From the NCBI RefSeq assembly GCF_020921035.1, contig NC_063151.1, positions 30,324,934 through 30,388,933 on the forward strand: a stretch of DNA of 64,000 nucleotides. Direction: 5' to 3'. The translations under genes and the position numbers were made by a program. The stretch is from Rhodamnia argentea. Its lineage: Eukaryota; Streptophyta; Magnoliopsida; Myrtales; Myrtaceae. Positions 59,801 to 64,000 of this stretch are shown piece by piece; within the stretch, counting starts at the first letter, position 1, and each line of letters begins with the position of its first letter. The notes under the pieces are model-generated. The model ran no database searches and was not told the origin of the DNA. It was given only the letters and a program-made list of their open reading frames with translations.

Positions 59801-61669
59801 GATTGATCACGTGGAAAACATAAAGCCTCCACTCCACCATCCACCGCGCGTGGGTGGAGGGAGGACTTTATCAGCAGTATCCACTGTTTGATTTCTTTCT
59901 GTTTTATAGTTTTTGTGATTCTCCCATTGCTTTCCAATGCCGGCAATAGAAAACCTAGTAAACGCCCCACTGTCAGGAAACCGGCTGGTGCCCAATACAT
60001 AGAAAACGACCCGATTGGCTCTTTTTTTTATTTTTTACAAGAAGACCATAAGCCGTCTGATAATATTGTTTCATAAGTCAAGTCAACCTTTTCAACAGTT
60101 ACTTTCTTGTACAAAATTTATTCATTCTTAACGAGATTTGCTTATACAAATGATGTGATTTCCTTACCAAAAAAAAAATGATGTGATTAACTATTAAACG
60201 GAATGTTATGTGATGGCCATCATTCATGCATCACTCGGGTACCAATGATTTTCATTTCGAATCTTGGATTACCCCTTGGCATAATGCTAAGTTAATGACT
60301 TAAACCAAAGTGACATCTGCCCTGTCATAGTCAATGCAAGCTGTGTCTTCCAAAAAGTCAACTTCTGTTTTTTTTTTTTTTCCCTCGTTTTAACTATGGA
60401 AATCTGTGACTTCCTTAATCAAATCCAACTCGTGTTTAGGAAAACACCACTCATGGGCATGTCTCGTCAATCCTGTTGGATTGAATTTCTTTTTCATTTC
60501 CCCCAGTAGTTGTGCCGCTGCTTCAATTTAAATTATTCTGGAATCCCTTTTGAAATTGTGTGTGGTAGAAATATAGGGGACTCTATATTTACCAGCTAGG
60601 CTGCTAATATATTAAAAATGTGCTTAATTCAAGATAAGTAAATATTTGAAACATAAAGCAAGTTGAGCTTGCCAAAGTCCCAATAAAGGGAGAAGTCAGC
60701 TCTAAAAAGTTCCATTACATCATGAAGATGATGATCATCTTCAAAGTAGCTGTCAAGTTGCAGTCAGATGTAGACAAAGCTTTGGTCTTTGCCATTGTTT
60801 GCTTTCTACTTTTAGTTGATTGACAATTGTGATTTTTTACCGTCCTTTTTATCTTGCTAAAATTATTTTTGAAATGATAACCAACTGATGGTTCTGCAAG
60901 AACAGACATTTCTTGTATCATAAAAAGTTGGTCATACATGGTAATTACAGGGAATAGTGTGATACACTTTGAACATTCAAATGACTTGTCTCGCGATATC
61001 GAGTATTGATTAAAAAAATTCTCTCCTTATCAATTAGGTTCGCTTGTTTACACGAACATACAAACAAATATTTTCGTTCTAATCTTCTCACTGATATATG
61101 AGATTTGGATGCAAGAGAAGTTTCTGTTGATAACAAGCCATTTCAACTATTATGAAGATTACTTAGTTTTATCCCTATAATCTTACACCTTTTTCAAACT
61201 AGTTCTTATATCTTCAATTTATCAAAACAAGATCTCCTACTTTCACGAATTTTTTAATCTATTCTCTCAAACACCAAATCCGGCCAAATTTAAATGACGT
61301 GACCGTTGAATTTGGCCAGACTATGCAATTGATACAAGTTTGTTAATATGGATGCCACATGGATGCCATGGTGCGAAGTGCCGGAGGGGCTTGATCAGAA
61401 AATTTGTGGAAGTGGAAAGATTTGATTAGATGAATTGACAGTACAAGAATTTGATTAGAAAAGACATGAAAATATACGAAAGAAAACTAGAAACTTTTCC
61501 CATCATGTACTAGCAAAGAAAGCTGTACATTCTCAGTTGGGATCACCGAAACAACAAACTTAGTGCGGAATTCTTGCCGATTGGCTGCGTCAAAAGATCG
61601 AAGCCATCATTGTCGCGTCGAAGTTAGATCAAGAAGATCTCGCAATTCAACAGCCTCAAATGGCCTGTC
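59801..61669. other. Intergenic, possible MITE remnant at 61160-61490
   Basis: No gene is recognised. The part 61160-61490 has arms with AGTTTTATCCCTATAATC and TCAAATTTAAATGACGTGACC words and resembles a decayed long-TIR element. T runs lie at 60368-60381. Confidence 0.4.
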
Positions 61670-62302
61670 TCACATGATGGTGCAAAGAGGCGGTTCTTCA
61701 TCGTAAACCGCCCTACAAGCAGGGTACTGAACGCAGCAAAGCGGCTTCTGCTGGCACCAAAGCAGCTTCTTCTCATCTTCTGTTTTCTTCTCTTCGGGCT
61801 TGACCACTGTGACGCTGACGATGGTGGCAGGAGAGACCTTCTTCTGCAGCGCCCTCGTCAAGTAGGCTGCGTCGACTCCGACCCCGGTCACCACCAGATG
61901 ATTCTTTTCTATCTCTACTGCCACCGAGATCACCCCTGTCACATCATCACCCTCTTAACGTTGGTAAACGGGGAGATGCTTTCCTTTTAACCACATTGAA
62001 GATTATTAACAGTACTTCTGATCTAGCCAATCTCATTTCAAAAGTCGGGTCAAGTTCGCTTAGGAAAATGTATGTTTCACTTCATATTGTGATAGGCCAA
62101 AAAAGAGAGTTCACTGACCGTGAGCGTCGGCGGCAATCTTCATGGCCTTTGATCTGGCTTTTTCGCAGTCCATGCACAGTTTGATCACTATCTTTTGCTG
62201 CAGGAATGAAATAAAATGAATGGCAGATGGATAAAGATGATTTAGCTAAGAAGCACCCTCACTGTGATGTTCAAATTGCAGTTAAATCATACTTGCCTTC
62301 AT
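61670..62302 (-). CDS. Heavy-metal-associated isoprenylated plant protein (3 exons, 116 aa)
   Basis: This small HMA-domain protein with a C-terminal prenylation motif is probably a metal-binding or scaffold protein at membranes. Minus-strand exons: 62302-62297 (ATG AAG only), 62197-62119 and 61935-61670. They total 351 nt, in frame with a stop. The start follows from the family N-terminus MKQKIVIKL. The first intron begins GCAAGT after AAG, so it would be a GC-AG intron; the second is GT-AG. The HMA fold spans about 3-70 (KIVIKL, KAMKIAADAHGVISV, LTRALQKKV). In the metal site the usual Cys-x-x-Cys reads C13-E-K-A16, so the second Cys is lost, though Cys10 creates a shifted C-M-D-C. After a Lys/Glu linker, a Cys-rich tail (WCQQKPLCCVQYPAC) ends in CTIM, a CaaX farnesylation box. 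Metal binding may therefore be weak or altered. Confidence 0.88.
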
Positions 62303-62407
62303 CTTCAAGAAAGCGAAGAGGAGATAGCTCTGGGACAAGCTATGGGGCTCTGTGAGATGAATCTTTTGAAGACCACCAAGAAGCTATCAAGTTCGTTTGT
62401 GAGTGTG

Positions 62408-62425
62408 TGTATACATATATGTCGT
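62408..62425 (-). promoter_or_regulatory. TATA-like region of the HMA protein gene
   Basis: CATATATGTATACACACAC on the minus strand lies about 110-120 bases upstream of the start codon, the only TATA-like sequence at a suitable distance. Confidence 0.4.
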
Positions 62426-62429
62426 ATTC

Positions 62430-63143
62430 TTAAGGTTTAAGTACATTAGTTGACTTCGTGACAATAAATTATGCTGTTTGCACCATAATAATTGGGACAG
62501 GAGTATGCATCTAGCTAATTAATTACAATTCATTATCGAGAATTGAATAGTATAACATAGGAAAATCTTTAATAATTTTAACTCAACTTGACAAGCCACG
62601 GTACAACAGACTGAGTCAGTCCTGACATGCTTGACTTCAGTTGTTCAGTCATGTTCTTAACAAGTTGCTTAGACATTAAAATTTGGAGTGATGGACTCAA
62701 TAAGCTTGGCTTGCTAACCACTCACCTGCGTCCCACTTTGCAATTAAGCAAAAGAACTATAGGGCTTGTGGCGAGACCGACATTGTCCAATCAAGATGCG
62801 AAAGGAAAGTTTGTAAGCTGGTTGTGTATCCCTCAATACTTGTGTAAACAAGCAAATGATATGAAGCTGAATTAGAGACCAGAGAGGCCATGATAGCACA
62901 GATTCAGCAGATTTGGCATGGTAAAGGTCTCTGCTTGATGTACATTGAGACATTTCATTGATACTCACATAACCCATTGATGGCGAGACAACTAAAAGTG
63001 AAAGAGATTCGATTAGCGTATGTTCTCGTTCACCACTTCTGAAAGATGGAGCCAAATCTAACCAAAAGTAATTTAAGTGACTTATGTCGGTCAATTCAAA
63101 GTTCCTCAACTCCAGATCAGGCCAAACAGCAGCTTCGAACAAA
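62430..63143. other. Intergenic and 3' UTR of the UPRT-type gene
   Basis: The part next to 63144 should be the 3' UTR of the minus-strand gene. The 132-codon minus frame at 62744-63142 begins just after that gene's stop, in another phase, and is not a gene. Confidence 0.5.
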
Positions 63144-63522
63144 CTACGATGAAGAGGTGACTACTGGCTGGTCGTCTTCATCGGTACCAAAATATCGGTC
63201 TCCAAACTCGCCGATGCCAGGTACAACACGGAAATCTTTGTTTAAACCAGCTTCAATCTCAGAAGTCACAATCTTTATTCTTGGAAAGATTCTGCACACT
63301 ACATGCACACCCTGAGGCGCCTAATGGGACGTAAGCAATAAAGAAGTCAGTCCATTTCCTCATTAGGAAGAAGGATCCATAAGACAGTCAAATAATTATG
63401 GTGGAGCTTATGATATCGGAAATTGTCTTTTCCACTCACAGATATGAGGTTAAGAAAAATGATGTTGGACTCTGGTACGCCCTTCCTTATTAGTAAAGAA
63501 ATTGCTTGAACAGCTGAATTGC
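63144..63522 (-). CDS. Uridine kinase-like protein, C-terminal UPRT domain (last two exons, partial)
   Basis: These are the last two exons of a gene whose rest lies beyond the right edge. Exon 63522-63440 reads GNSAVQAISLLIRKG then VPESNIIFLNLIS; exon 63320-63144 reads APQGVHVVCRIFPRIKIVTS and ends with GIGEFGDRYFGTDEDDQ and a short Ser-rich tail. This is the eukaryotic-type uracil phosphoribosyltransferase domain found at the C-terminus of plant uridine kinase-like proteins, which act in pyrimidine salvage. The GNSA start follows the PRPP-binding loop, whose first part would be on the previous exon. Both splice acceptors and the GT donor are canonical and the frame is intact to the stop. Whether a uridine kinase domain precedes it cannot be seen. 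The preceding intron carries the inverted repeat at 63645-64000. Confidence 0.85.
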
Positions 63523-63644
63523 CTGGCAGAAGAACATGTAAACGACAATAATAATGGGGTGATCCCAGCCAATTCTCAGAAAAACTGATGGAGAAACTAT
63601 AGACTGTCTAAAACTATGGACGAATTATGTGTTGCTATAATCAG

Positions 63645-64000
63645 ACAGATAAGAAAAGAGATTAGGCTAATGAGCTGTTCGATGAAGGGTATTTAGAAGC
63701 GAAAAAGAATGTTAAAGCTTGAGGAGGACCCATCCAAGAACCTGCAACCATTATCCCCTGGTACCTCATCAATTAAGAATCTAAAACGTAGAGACCACTT
63801 GTCGCAAGTAACTATTTCAAGACAGACCATTTCTCCTCATGTATAGATTAAATTCTAGTGAGAATTTAATTGCACGTAGAAACCACTAGTGATAATAGTC
63901 GTAGGTTTTGGGAGGGTCCTCCTCAAGCTTTAACATTCTTTTTCGCTTCTGAATACACTTCATCGAATGGCTCATTAGCCTCTTCTCTTTTCTTATCTGT
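63645..64000. repeat. Large inverted repeat in the UPRT-gene intron, cut by the window edge
   Basis: The arm 63645-63756 pairs with 63891-64000 in inverted orientation. The outer 85 bases differ at only about six positions (for example GGGTCCTCCTCAAGCTTTAA at 63916 and its complement at 63735). The loop is about 135 bp. The right arm reaches the last base, so the true end may lie outside. It could be a MITE, or an inverted partial duplication. Confidence 0.85.

Noticed and set aside
63046..63315. 89-codon plus-strand frame at the right end
   Set aside because: It is antisense to the last exon of the UPRT-type gene.

Overview
This window is nuclear DNA from a flowering plant. Genes are split by short GT-AG introns, have TATA-type promoters and AT-rich intergenic DNA, and encode plant-specific families: a raffinose-synthase-like GH36 enzyme, a subtilase with propeptide, an isoprenylated heavy-metal protein and a chloroplast J-protein. 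Protein similarity points to a eudicot. The many small transposons with GC-rich cores resemble what I recall of Myrtaceae (eucalypt-type) genomes, but that placement is inference only.

Layout. 1-737: 3' end of a Ty1/copia retrotransposon (RNase H plus start of the 3' LTR). 3810-8137 (-): complete 13-exon galactinol-sucrose galactosyltransferase gene, RFS1/SIP1 type (758 aa). 9304-9438: SINE with a 12-bp target duplication. 18327-18749 (+): intronless chloroplast DnaJ 11-type J-protein. 25982-26188 (+): 68-aa membrane protein. 29512-34735 (+): complete 16-exon DDI1 gene (412 aa). 36708-41288 (-): a subtilase pseudogene. 48768-54004 (-): its intact 11-exon paralogue (770 aa), in a direct segmental duplication of about 6-7 kb. 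61670-62302 (-): a 116-aa heavy-metal-associated isoprenylated protein whose first intron appears to be GC-AG. 63144-63522 (-): the last two exons of a uridine kinase-like/UPRT gene running off the right edge.

The rest is mostly small non-autonomous DNA transposons, several with bases I could define: two hAT elements with perfect 8-bp target duplications (39439-40139 and 43671-44335), two PIF/Harbinger-type MITEs with TAA duplications (21781-22255 and 55872-56682), a third with a TCA duplication (22808-23496), a 990-bp element with 22-bp terminal repeats (12891-13880), and several long-TIR elements. Many of these otherwise unrelated elements carry a similar GC-rich core with GGCGAGGG or GCCGGCCATTG words inside an AT-rich body.

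The genes do not form a pathway; they are ordinary independent plant genes. The clearest internal evidence comes from comparing duplicated segments: the paralogous subtilase copy and the paralogous upstream segment provide the empty sites that date and delimit two of the transposon insertions. All exon models were built by hand from splice motifs, reading-frame continuity and family similarity; the four complete spliced models (RFS1, DDI1, the subtilase and the HMA protein) close in frame with a stop.
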